NCBI RefSeq assembly: GCF_019175365.1
Contig: NZ_CP059572.1
Location: forward strand, 7,688,001 to 7,752,000
Length of the DNA: 64,000 bases
Source of the DNA: Actinomadura graeca
Lineage (GTDB): Bacteria > Actinomycetota > Actinomycetes > Streptosporangiales > Streptosporangiaceae
Direction of reading: 5' to 3'
The position numbers were made by a program, and so were the translations under genes. How positions within the stretch are numbered: the stretch's first letter is position 1; each line of letters starts with the position of its first letter. Positions 18,190-25,470 of the stretch are shown piece by piece. The notes under the pieces are model-generated. The model was not told where the DNA came from, did no database searches, and saw only the letters and a list, made by a program, of their open reading frames with translations.

Positions 18190-19479
18190 TCAGACGAGGG
18201 TGACCGGGTGCCGGACGACGGCGCCGAATAGGTAGCCGAGCGTGTTGTAGGCCGCGGTGGACGGCTGGGATGCGCCGGTCACGTCGGTGGCCCGCGCGAG
18301 CAGCTCGTGGCGGCCCGGTGCGTCCGGGCGCCAGGGGAACTCCCAGCGGACCCATCCGGTGTCGGCGGCGTGGGCGTCGTGCTGGCGGGCCCGGTGCCAC
18401 GACCTGCCGCCGTCCACGCTGACCTCGGTCCGGTGCACACGGCCGTTGCCCGACCAGGAGCGGCCCTTCAGGACGTGGCGGCGCCCGGCCTGGAGCGTTC
18501 CGTCCCACGGGAGCTCGAAGGCCGCCTTGACGTTCATGCGCGTGAGCGGCGCGCTGCCTTCCGGCGGGTAGCCGGGGCCGAAGAGCCGGTAGTAGCGCGT
18601 GTTCCACGGTGAGAAGAGCGGCTCGTCGGCGACCTGGATGTCGCCGACCCACTTGACGGACGCGATGCCGACCCAGGACGGGACGACCAGCCGGACGGGG
18701 AAGCCGTGGTCGGGCGGCAGCGGCGCGCCGTTCATCTCGTACGCCAGCAGCACGTCCTTGAGCGCCTTGGCGACCGGGAGCGGGCGCCGGACGCGGCCGA
18801 GGTTCTCGCCCTTGTCCACGTAGTCAGCGTCCAGCCCGCGGGGCAGGATGTCCACGGCCCCGCGGGTGAGACCCGCGCGCCTCAGGACGTGCGCCAGCCG
18901 CACCCCGCGCCAGCGGGCGACGCCCACGGCCCCCAGCCGCCACGGCGTCCCCGACACCTGCTGGCCCTGCTGGGTGGTGTAGAAGCCGCGCCCGTTGCCG
19001 GTGCACTCGATGGCCGCCGTGAGGGTCTCGGAGGGGAGTCCGAGCAGGTCGGCGTAGGAGAACTCGACCGGGCGGTCCTCGGCGGGGGCGCCGTGCAGGC
19101 CCGTGCCCCACAGCTTGAGCCGCCACGTGCGCGGGTCGATCAGCGGTGTGGACACGTGGTTGCGGACGAAGAACCGGTCGGCCGGGGTGAGGTGGCCCTG
19201 GCCGGACATGGCCTCCCACCGCATCTCGGCGTTGGTGCCGTGCTCGATGAACAGCTCGGGCGGCAGCGGCTTGACGATACCCGTGGCGGCCACGTCCGCG
19301 GCCGTGGTGGCCGCCGCCACCGCGGGCGCCCGGCCCGCCGCGGCGGGCGCCGCTCCGATGGCGGCGCCCAGCCCGGCGCCGGCGGACAGGCGCAGCACAC
19401 CTCGCCGCGTCATGGATCGGACGTGCTCGTAGGCCGCCTCGTCGGTCAGGGCGGCGTCGTCCCGGTCACCGAATCGCAT
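18190..19479 (-). CDS. Tat-exported molybdopterin sulfite oxidase-family enzyme
   Basis: Predicted to oxidise sulfite to sulfate using a molybdopterin cofactor outside the membrane. The 429-aa protein has a twin-arginine signal (MTRRGVLRLSAG, RR at 25-26), a SUOX-type molybdopterin domain with the cofactor Cys in AAIECTGNGRGF (about 159), and a C-terminal Mo-co dimerisation domain (EVSVDGGRSWHRAR). ATG 19479 is chosen; a TTG at 19515 extends the frame by 12 residues. It lies 22 bp upstream of the SBP56 gene and could remove the sulfite formed from sulfide downstream of methanethiol oxidation. Confidence 0.88.
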   Translation of the reverse strand: MRFGDRDDAALTDEAAYEHVRSMTRRGVLRLSAGAGLGAAIGAAPAAAGRAPAVAAATTAADVAATGIVKPLPPELFIEHGTNAEMRWEAMSGQGHLTPADRFFVRNHVSTPLIDPRTWRLKLWGTGLHGAPAEDRPVEFSYADLLGLPSETLTAAIECTGNGRGFYTTQQGQQVSGTPWRLGAVGVARWRGVRLAHVLRRAGLTRGAVDILPRGLDADYVDKGENLGRVRRPLPVAKALKDVLLAYEMNGAPLPPDHGFPVRLVVPSWVGIASVKWVGDIQVADEPLFSPWNTRYYRLFGPGYPPEGSAPLTRMNVKAAFELPWDGTLQAGRRHVLKGRSWSGNGRVHRTEVSVDGGRSWHRARQHDAHAADTGWVRWEFPWRPDAPGRHELLARATDVTGASQPSTAAYNTLGYLFGAVVRHPVTLV

Positions 19480-19573
19480 GTGCACGATGCTGGTGAGTGA
19501 CGGGATGAAAGTCAATATTCCCTACTGGGTAACGCTGAAATATGCTGACATGCGAGTTCACCGTCCGGCTGAG

Positions 19574-19579
19574 TAGCCT
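19574..19579 (+). promoter_or_regulatory. -10 box of the MoxR-VWA-XdhC-MocA operon
   Basis: TAGCCT ends 7 nt before the GTG at 19587, the spacing expected for leaderless transcription. It lies next to an unusually AT-rich stretch (19508-19550) between the divergent sulfite oxidase and MoxR genes, which probably holds the promoters of both. Confidence 0.45.
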
Positions 19580-19586
19580 GAGGGGC

Positions 19587-20489
19587 GTGGGAGAGAGCGC
19601 GCCGACGACGGCGGAAGAGGTCGCCTCGCCCGCGGAGCTGGCGGGCCTGCTGGACCGGCACGCCTATCTCTGCGACGACGGGCTCGCGACGGCGTGCTTC
19701 CTCGCGCTGCGCATGGGCCGCCCGCTGTTCCTGGAGGGCGAGGCCGGGGTCGGCAAGACCGAGCTGGCCAAGACGCTGGCGCGGGTGCTCGGCGCGCCGC
19801 TGATCCGGCTTCAGTGCTACGAGGGCCTGGACGCCTCCCAGGCGCTCTACGACTGGGACTTCCCCCGCCAGCTGCTGCACCTGCGCGCCGCCGAGGCCGC
19901 GGGCGTCGCCGACGTGGCCCGGCTGGAGGGCGAGCTGTACGACCGGCGGTTCCTGCTGGCCAGGCCGCTGCTGCGGGCCCTGGAGACCACCCCGAGCGTC
20001 CTGCTCGTCGACGAGCTGGACCGTGCCGACGACGAGTTCGAGGCGTTCCTCCTGGAGGTCCTCAGCGACTTCACGATCACCGTCCCCGAGCTCGGCACGA
20101 TCCGCGCGGAGCGGCCGCCCGTCGTGGTCGTCACGTCCAACCGCACCCGCGAGGTGCACGACGCGCTCAAGCGGCGCTGCCTCTACCACTGGCTGGAGCA
20201 CCCCTCGTTCGAGCGGGAGGTGGCGATCATCCGGCGGCGACTGCCCGGCGCGGCCGGGCGGCTGGCCGGGCAGGTCGCCCGCGCCGCGCAGCGGCTCCGC
20301 GAGCGCGACCTGCTCAAGCCGCCCGGCGTCGCCGAGACCCTGGACTGGACCGGCGCGCTGGTCGCGCTCGGCGCCCGCGAACTGGACCCGGGCACGGCCG
20401 CGGTCACCCTCGGCGCCGTCCTGAAGTACCGCGAGGACCAGCAGCGCGTGCTCGCCGGCGGCCTGGAAGCCCTGCTCGATGGCGGGTGA
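19587..20489 (+). CDS. MoxR-type AAA+ ATPase (CoxD-like)
   Basis: A 300-aa AAA+ ATPase with Walker A GEAGVGKTE (about residues 49-57), Walker B LLVDELDRADDEFEAF and sensor VVTSNRTREVHDALKRR. In molybdenum hydroxylase clusters this protein (CoxD) works with the VWA protein CoxE to insert sulfur and copper or otherwise mature the active site. GTG 19587 is chosen over ATG 19542 because a leaderless -10 box sits 7 nt upstream. The 3' end overlaps the VWA gene by 11 bp. Confidence 0.87.
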   Translation: MGESAPTTAEEVASPAELAGLLDRHAYLCDDGLATACFLALRMGRPLFLEGEAGVGKTELAKTLARVLGAPLIRLQCYEGLDASQALYDWDFPRQLLHLRAAEAAGVADVARLEGELYDRRFLLARPLLRALETTPSVLLVDELDRADDEFEAFLLEVLSDFTITVPELGTIRAERPPVVVVTSNRTREVHDALKRRCLYHWLEHPSFEREVAIIRRRLPGAAGRLAGQVARAAQRLRERDLLKPPGVAETLDWTGALVALGARELDPGTAAVTLGAVLKYREDQQRVLAGGLEALLDGG

Positions 20490-21606
20490 GGCGATGCGGG
20501 ACGTCACCGAGACCATGGTCGGATTCGCGCGGACGGTGCGCGCGGCGGGCGGCACGGCCGGGCCCGAGCGCGTCCAGGCGATGCTGGCCGCGCTCGACCA
20601 CCTCGACGTCCTGGACCCGTCCGCGGTGTACTGGGCGGGGCGGCTGACGCTGTGCGCCGACCCCGGCGACCTCGCCCGCTACGACCGCTGCTTCGCCGCC
20701 TACTTCTCCGGCGCGACGGCCCGCCCGGGACGCAGGCCGCCGCCCGCCGTGGTGCGCCGGACGGCCCTGCCGGGCGCCCCGGACGGCGCGTCCGGTGAGC
20801 CCGGCGCGCCTGAGGCCGCCGCGGCGTCCGCGGCCGAGGTCCTGCGCGAGCGCGACGTCGCGCGGCTCACCGCCGCCGAGCGCGCCGAGGTCGCCCGTCT
20901 CATCGCGCTGATGGACGCGGGCGCCGAGCGGCGCCGCTCCCGCCGGTTCGCGCCGGCGCCCGCCGGGCGCCTCGACCCCGGCCGGACCGTCCGGGAGACG
21001 CTCCGCCGCGGCGGCGAGACCGCGCTGCTGCGGCACCGGGCGCACCGCACCCGGCCCCGCCGCGTCGTGCTGATCGTCGACGTCAGCGGGTCGATGGGCC
21101 CCTACGCCGACGCCCTGCTGCGGTTCGCGCACGCCGCCGCCCGCTCCGGCGGGCGGGCCGTGGAGGTGTTCAGCGCGGGGACGCGGCTGACCCGGCTCAC
21201 CCGCGAGCTGCGGCACCGGGACCCGGACACGGCGATGGCGGCGGCGTCGGAGGCCGTCCCGGACTGGAGCGGCGGCACCCGGCTCGGCGAGGAGCTCAAG
21301 GAGTTCCTCGACCGGTTCGGGCAGCGCGGCCTGGCCCGCGGGGCCGTCGTCGTGATCGCGTCGGACGGCTGGGAGCGCGGCGACGCGGCCCTGCTCGGGG
21401 AGCAGATGGCGCGGCTGGGACGGCTCGCGCACCGGGTGGTGTGGGCCAACCCGCACAAGGCGCGGCCCGGCTACGAGCCGCTGGCGGCGGGCATGGCCGC
21501 GGCCCTCCCGCACGTCGACGACTTCACGTCCGGGCACAGCCTCGCCGCACTGGAGGATCTCGCGCGCCTGGTGGCGGGCGCCGGAAGGGGAGACGCGCAT
21601 GCGTGA
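20479..21606 (+). CDS. VWA-domain protein (CoxE-like)
   Basis: A 375-aa protein whose C-terminal half is a von Willebrand A domain with the MIDAS motif DVSGSMG (about residues 203-209), SGGTRLGE and IASDGWERGD. Such CoxE proteins partner with MoxR ATPases in maturation of CO-dehydrogenase-like or xanthine-dehydrogenase-like enzymes. The start overlaps the MoxR gene; ATG 20494 is an alternative. It overlaps xdhC by 8 bp, so the four-gene set is tightly coupled. Confidence 0.88.
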   Translation: MAGEAMRDVTETMVGFARTVRAAGGTAGPERVQAMLAALDHLDVLDPSAVYWAGRLTLCADPGDLARYDRCFAAYFSGATARPGRRPPPAVVRRTALPGAPDGASGEPGAPEAAAASAAEVLRERDVARLTAAERAEVARLIALMDAGAERRRSRRFAPAPAGRLDPGRTVRETLRRGGETALLRHRAHRTRPRRVVLIVDVSGSMGPYADALLRFAHAAARSGGRAVEVFSAGTRLTRLTRELRHRDPDTAMAAASEAVPDWSGGTRLGEELKEFLDRFGQRGLARGAVVVIASDGWERGDAALLGEQMARLGRLAHRVVWANPHKARPGYEPLAAGMAAALPHVDDFTSGHSLAALEDLARLVAGAGRGDAHA

Positions 21607-22723
21607 CGTGCTGGAGGACATCGCCGGGTGGTACGCGGCGGGGGAGGCGTTCGGCCTGGCGACCGTCGTGAACACCTTCAGGAGCGCGCCCCGGCCGCCG
21701 GGCGCCGCGATGGCGGTGTCGGCGGGCGGCGAGGTGGCGGGCAGCGTGTCCGGCGGCTGCGTCGAGGGCGCGGTGTACGAGCTGGCGCGGTCGGTGCTGG
21801 AGAGCGGCGAGCCGGTCGTCCAGCGCTACGGGGTCACCGACGACGACGCGTTCGCCGTGGGACTGACCTGCGGCGGCATCCTGGACGTGCTGGTGGAGCC
21901 GGTCGGGCCCGCGACGTTCCCGGAGTTCGGCGAGGTCGCCGCCTCGATCAGGGCGCGCGAGCCGGTCGCCGTCGCCACGGTCGTCGCCGGCCCCGGCCGG
22001 ATCGGCGCGCGGCGGGTGGTGTGGGACGACCGGGCGTCCGGGACGCTCGCGCCCGGCGCCCCGTACGCGGCCCGCCTGGACGCCGCCGTCGACGACGACG
22101 CGCGCGGCATGCTCGCCCAGGGGCTCACCGGGCAGCGGCACTACGGCCCCGAGGGGGAGCGGCGGCTGGACGAGCTGGCCGTGTTCGTGCACTCCTTCGC
22201 GCCGCCGCCGCGGCTGCTGGTGTTCGGCGCGATCGACTTCGCGGCCGCCGTCGCGCGGATCGGCAAGTTCCTCGGCTACCACGTGACGGTCTGCGACGCC
22301 CGGCCCGTCTTCGCCACCCCCAAGCGCTTCCCCGACGCCGACGAGGTCGTGGTGCGGTGGCCGCACAAGTTCCTGGAGGACCCCGGCACCGTCATCGACG
22401 GGCGCACCGCCATCTGCGTCCTCACCCACGACCCCAAGTTCGATGTGCCGCTGCTGGAGGTGGCCCTCCGCGCCGGCGCCGGGTACGTCGGCGCCATGGG
22501 CTCGCGCCGCACCCACGACGACCGGCTGGCCCGGCTCCGCGAGGCGGGGCTGGCCGAGCCGGAGCTGGCGCGGCTGCGCTCGCCCATCGGGCTCGACCTC
22601 GGCGCCCGGACGCCCGAGGAGACGGCCGTGTCGATCGCCGCCGAGCTCGTCCAGCTCCGCTGGGGCGGCTCGGGGCGCCCGCTCACCGACACCACCGGCA
22701 GGATCCACGCCGGGCCGGGCTGA
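21599..22723 (+). CDS. xdhC: XdhC/CoxI-family molybdenum cofactor insertion factor
   Basis: A 374-aa protein with the N-terminal XdhC_CoxI domain (GSVSGGCVEGAVYELA near residue 45) and a C-terminal Rossmann domain (GYVGAMGSRRTHDDRLARL, LDLGARTPEETAVSIAAE). XdhC binds Mo cofactor, has it sulfurated, and inserts it into xanthine-dehydrogenase-like hydroxylases. The Rossmann loop normally reads GAGHVG; here it is FGAIDFA, so nucleotide binding may be altered. The likely client is the molybdenum hydroxylase encoded at 37.2-41.0 kb. Confidence 0.9.
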   Translation: MRDVLEDIAGWYAAGEAFGLATVVNTFRSAPRPPGAAMAVSAGGEVAGSVSGGCVEGAVYELARSVLESGEPVVQRYGVTDDDAFAVGLTCGGILDVLVEPVGPATFPEFGEVAASIRAREPVAVATVVAGPGRIGARRVVWDDRASGTLAPGAPYAARLDAAVDDDARGMLAQGLTGQRHYGPEGERRLDELAVFVHSFAPPPRLLVFGAIDFAAAVARIGKFLGYHVTVCDARPVFATPKRFPDADEVVVRWPHKFLEDPGTVIDGRTAICVLTHDPKFDVPLLEVALRAGAGYVGAMGSRRTHDDRLARLREAGLAEPELARLRSPIGLDLGARTPEETAVSIAAELVQLRWGGSGRPLTDTTGRIHAGPG

Positions 22724-22741
22724 CGGGGTTACCCTCGCCTG

Positions 22742-22780
22742 ATGACCCAGCACGGCGGGAGAGGGCGCGGCACCGGATGA
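22742..22780 (+). CDS. Possible 12-aa leader peptide upstream of mocA-like gene
   Basis: An ATG at 22742 lies 6 nt after a -10-like TACCCT (22730-22735), as in leaderless transcripts, and opens a 12-codon frame rich in Gly and Arg (MTQHGGRGRGTG). Its TGA overlaps the ATG of the next gene in an ATGA arrangement, and that gene has no clear Shine-Dalgarno of its own. This suggests that the peptide serves translational coupling. No homologue is known to me. Confidence 0.4.
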   Translation: MTQHGGRGRGTG

Positions 22781-23388
22781 GCCGGCACGGTTTGGGCCCC
22801 CACGGGGCGGAGCCCCCGGCCGGCCTGCTCCTGGCCGCGGGGGAGGGCCGCCGGTTCGGCCGCCCGAAGGCGCTGCTGGAGCTGGACGGCGAGCGCCTGG
22901 TCGACCGGGGCGTGCGGATGCTGCGGGACGCGGGCTGCTCCCCGGTGCTCGTGGTGGCGGGCGCCGCGCAGGTCGAGGTGATCGGCGCCGTCGTCGTCCC
23001 GAACCCGGGCTGGCGGGACGGGATGGGCTCGTCCCTGCGGGCCGGTCTCGCCGCGCTGCCGCCCGGCTGCCCGGCCGTGGTCGTCGCGCTCGTCGACCAG
23101 CCCCTGGTCACCGCGGCGGCGGCCGCCCGGCTGATCGCCGCGTACGAGGCGGGCGCCGGGATCGCCGCGGCGACCTACGGCGGCGCCCCGCGCAACCCCG
23201 TGCTGCTGCGGTCCGCGCACTTCGCGGACGTCGCGGCGGCGGCGGAGGGCGACCGGGGCGCGCGGGCCTTCCTGCGCGCGCATCCGGACCTCGTCACCGG
23301 CGTGCCGTGCGACGACGTGGCGTCCCCGGCCGACATCGACACCCCGGAGGACCTCGCCGCGCTCACCCGCCGCGACGGGGCCCGGTGA
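22777..23388 (+). CDS. MocA/MobA-like molybdopterin nucleotidyltransferase
   Basis: A 203-aa GT-A fold nucleotidyltransferase with the signature LLLAAGEGRRFGRPKALLE, the Asp in VVALVDQPLVT and the tail DDVASPADIDTPEDL. The MocA type makes molybdopterin cytosine dinucleotide for xanthine-dehydrogenase-family enzymes, whereas MobA makes the guanine form; the NPVLL and DIDTPED segments resemble MocA. Position after xdhC supports a role in the hydroxylase's MCD cofactor. The ATG overlaps the stop of a short upstream reading frame. Confidence 0.85.
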   Translation: MSRHGLGPHGAEPPAGLLLAAGEGRRFGRPKALLELDGERLVDRGVRMLRDAGCSPVLVVAGAAQVEVIGAVVVPNPGWRDGMGSSLRAGLAALPPGCPAVVVALVDQPLVTAAAAARLIAAYEAGAGIAAATYGGAPRNPVLLRSAHFADVAAAAEGDRGARAFLRAHPDLVTGVPCDDVASPADIDTPEDLAALTRRDGAR

Positions 23389-23434
23389 CGGTGCCTGGCC
23401 CGGTGACGGTGCCCGCACGGGCGGGCCGTCCCGG

Positions 23435-23818
23435 TTAGGGCGCCTGCTGGGGTGAGAGGTGGACGCCGGCGACGCGCCAGGCGCCGTCGCGGCGCACGAG
23501 GACCTGCGTCACGCGGAACCTGCCCGACGACGGGTGGTCCTGATAGGTCGCCTCCTGCACCTGGGTGCCGATGGCGACGGCGGTCGCGCCGAAGACGCGA
23601 ACGCCGACGTCCCGCCAGTCGAACCCGGTGATGGACAGGCCCCCCTCGTACCGGGCCAGCCACTGCTCCTTGGTGAGGACGAAGCCCACCGGGCCGACGC
23701 CGCGGAAGTCCTCGTCGAGCAGGTCCGCCAGCGCTCCGGTGTCCATCCGCCGTTCGGCGTCCGCCCAGCGTTCGCCGGCCGTCCGCACCTGCTGCTCCTC
23801 CGCCGTTCCCGTTGCCAT
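23435..23818 (-). CDS. SnoaL/NTF2-like protein (DUF4440-type)
   Basis: A 127-aa small alpha+beta barrel protein of the NTF2/SnoaL-like superfamily, recognisable from the N-terminal helix pattern (GERWADAERRMDTGALADLLDEDFRGV, core ALADLLDEDF) and the C-terminal strands FRVTQVLVRRDGAWRVAGVHLS. Such proteins include isomerases, cyclases and non-enzymatic binders; no catalytic assignment is possible. GGAGGG lies 4 nt before the ATG. A perfect 22-bp palindrome lies directly upstream, so it is probably under TetR-type repression. Confidence 0.75.
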   Translation of the reverse strand: MATGTAEEQQVRTAGERWADAERRMDTGALADLLDEDFRGVGPVGFVLTKEQWLARYEGGLSITGFDWRDVGVRVFGATAVAIGTQVQEATYQDHPSSGRFRVTQVLVRRDGAWRVAGVHLSPQQAP

Positions 23819-23827
23819 GATCCCTCC

Positions 23828-23849
23828 ATTGAGTGAGTACTCACTCAAT
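23828..23849. promoter_or_regulatory. Perfect 22-bp palindrome, probable TetR-type operator
   Basis: The half site ATTGAGTGAGT is followed directly by its exact reverse complement. It ends 10 bp before the minus-strand ATG at 23818, in the promoter region. Continuous palindromes with GAGTGAGT/ACTCACTC halves are typical of TetR-family operators. No TetR gene is encoded nearby, so the regulator would act from elsewhere. Confidence 0.75.
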
Positions 23850-23910
23850 CTAGCCGAGTGTGCGCTCACCGGCAACCGCCGGAGGCGGCCGCCGGAGGGT
23901 GCGGGGACGC

Positions 23911-25155
23911 TCAGCCGGGCTGGGACGCGGGCAGGACGCTCTCGTCCAGGGCGCCGCAGTCGACCGCGCGGCGGAGCCGGGCCACCAGCGCGGAGACCGT
24001 GGCGGGCTCGTCCAGGACGCCGCCCCCCGGGCGGACCGCGTGCTCGTGCCAGGCCCGGACGCGGCCGATCACGTCGTCGACGCCGCTCAGGTGGAATGCG
24101 TAGACGGCGGCGTACCGGCTCGGCAGGTGCGCGGGGTGCAGGTCCCAGCCCTGGTAGAAGCCGTGCCGCAGCGAGTGCCGGACGTGCGCGGCGTGCACCG
24201 CCCAGGCGGCGTTGACCTCGTCCGGGCCGTCGTTGCGGGGGATCACGTTGGTCGAGCCGTCGGAGAGGCGGACGCCGGTGCCGGCGAGCGAGACCTGCAT
24301 GACGTGGCGGGCGAAGTCGCAGGCCGGGTGGTCGAGGCGCTGCTCGTCCGGGGGCAGCCCGAGCGCGGCGGTGTAGTCGAAGACGCCGAAGTGCGCGGCG
24401 GTGAGCCGGCCCGCGGCGGCGGAGACGATCGCGGGCAGCGCCGCCCGGCCCTCCGGGTCGATGACCGCCTCGGGGGTCTCCACCTGGACCTCGAACCGCA
24501 GGATGCCGGACGGCAGCCCGAGCGCGGTCTCCAGCCGTTCCAGGTACTCGGTGAACAGCGTGACGTGCCCGGCCGTGACCACCTTGGGGAAGGTGATGGT
24601 GAACCCGCCGGGCAGCCGTCCCAGCCGGTCGCGCAGCGAGGTGAGGAACCCGTCCAGCGTCCGCATCGCGCGGTCGTGGCCGCCGTCGGCGAACGACTTG
24701 ATCCGCACGCCCCAGTAGTGGGGGAGGCCCTTGACCTGGTACGCGGCGGCGACGGCCTCGACGACCTGGGCGATGTGCGCGTCCTCCTCCTCGTCGGAGC
24801 GCACGCCGTAGCCGTCCTCGAAGTCGATCCGCACGTCCTCGACCGGCTCGGCCGCCAGCTTCGCCGCGACCCGCTCCCGGACGGGGGCGGCGATCTCCGG
24901 GTCCAGCCCGAAGGCCGCGCCGAACGAGCCCGCGCCGGGCGTGTGGGTGTTCAGCAGGCGCAGCGCCTCGGCGCCGAAGTCGGCGGGCGTCGACCGGGAG
25001 AACCGGTCGGCCGGGACGTACACCGTGTGCACCGGCTGGCGGCCCTCGGCGGGCCCCGGGCGGCGCTCGCCGTGCTCGGCGCGGGCGGCGGCGATGCGCG
25101 CGGAAAGGTCGTCGAACGAGGAGACGCTGAGGTTCACCCCACCATGATCCCCCAT
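23911..25155 (-). CDS. CitE/HpcH-aldolase-like protein (DUF6986 type)
   Basis: A 414-aa protein of the phosphoenolpyruvate/pyruvate-domain superfamily, related to citrate lyase beta subunit and HpcH/HpaI aldolases. Visible elements are DVRIDFEDGYG, ITFPKVVTAGHV, RFEVQVETPEAV with the metal-type Glu, and AHFGVFDYTAALG. In several actinobacteria this family lies among purine and allantoin genes and is annotated inconsistently (for example as phosphoenolpyruvate kinase); its reaction is unproven. The start is ATG 25155, with GTG 25137 as an alternative. A strong terminator hairpin lies upstream, so it has its own promoter. Confidence 0.75.
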   Translation of the reverse strand: MGDHGGVNLSVSSFDDLSARIAAARAEHGERRPGPAEGRQPVHTVYVPADRFSRSTPADFGAEALRLLNTHTPGAGSFGAAFGLDPEIAAPVRERVAAKLAAEPVEDVRIDFEDGYGVRSDEEEDAHIAQVVEAVAAAYQVKGLPHYWGVRIKSFADGGHDRAMRTLDGFLTSLRDRLGRLPGGFTITFPKVVTAGHVTLFTEYLERLETALGLPSGILRFEVQVETPEAVIDPEGRAALPAIVSAAAGRLTAAHFGVFDYTAALGLPPDEQRLDHPACDFARHVMQVSLAGTGVRLSDGSTNVIPRNDGPDEVNAAWAVHAAHVRHSLRHGFYQGWDLHPAHLPSRYAAVYAFHLSGVDDVIGRVRAWHEHAVRPGGGVLDEPATVSALVARLRRAVDCGALDESVLPASQPG

Positions 25156-25268
25156 GTCACGGGGTGGGGGGAACCCGTTCGGCGGGGCTCCGGAGGACGG
25201 TCGGCCCTCTGAGACGACCGGATGCACGACGCCGTCGCCTGCGAAGCCGCCTGGGACCTTCTCGCATG

Positions 25269-25305
25269 AGCCTGGCCCGGGAGGGTTCACCTCCCGGGCC
25301 AGGCT
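25269..25305. terminator. Strong terminator hairpin downstream of the formamidase operon
   Basis: A perfect 16-bp inverted repeat beginning AGCCTGGCCCGGGAGG closes a 5-nt loop. It lies 160 bp past the formamidase stop codon on the minus strand and would separate that operon from the CitE-like gene. There is no T-tract. Confidence 0.75.
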
Positions 25306-25407
25306 TGTGGGACACGGCGGCCTTCCCGTGCCGAGTGCGGGGAAGGCCGCCTGCAAAGGGCGTCGGATCACGACGGCGTGGCCGGCCCGGCGCGGTCGGG
25401 CCGATCC

Positions 25408-25470
25408 GGTCAGTCCGGCTCGGTCAGTCCGGCTCGGTCAGTCGGCGCGGTCGGTTCGGCTCGGTCAGGA
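25408..25470. repeat. Tandem 14-bp repeat after the formamidase stop
   Basis: The unit GGTCAGTCCGGCTC is perfect twice (25408-25421, 25422-25435), followed by a 13-bp and a 14-bp degenerate copy and a partial copy holding the formamidase stop codon. The remaining sequence of the 309-bp gap 25156-25464 shows only the terminator and no gene. Confidence 0.7.

Noticed and set aside
23380..23415. 18-bp direct repeat around the mocA-like stop codon (CCCGGTGACGGTGCC twice)
   Set aside because: Only two copies, low complexity, and no sign of function.
25408..25470. CRISPR array
   Set aside because: The units are contiguous without spacers, so it is a simple tandem repeat.
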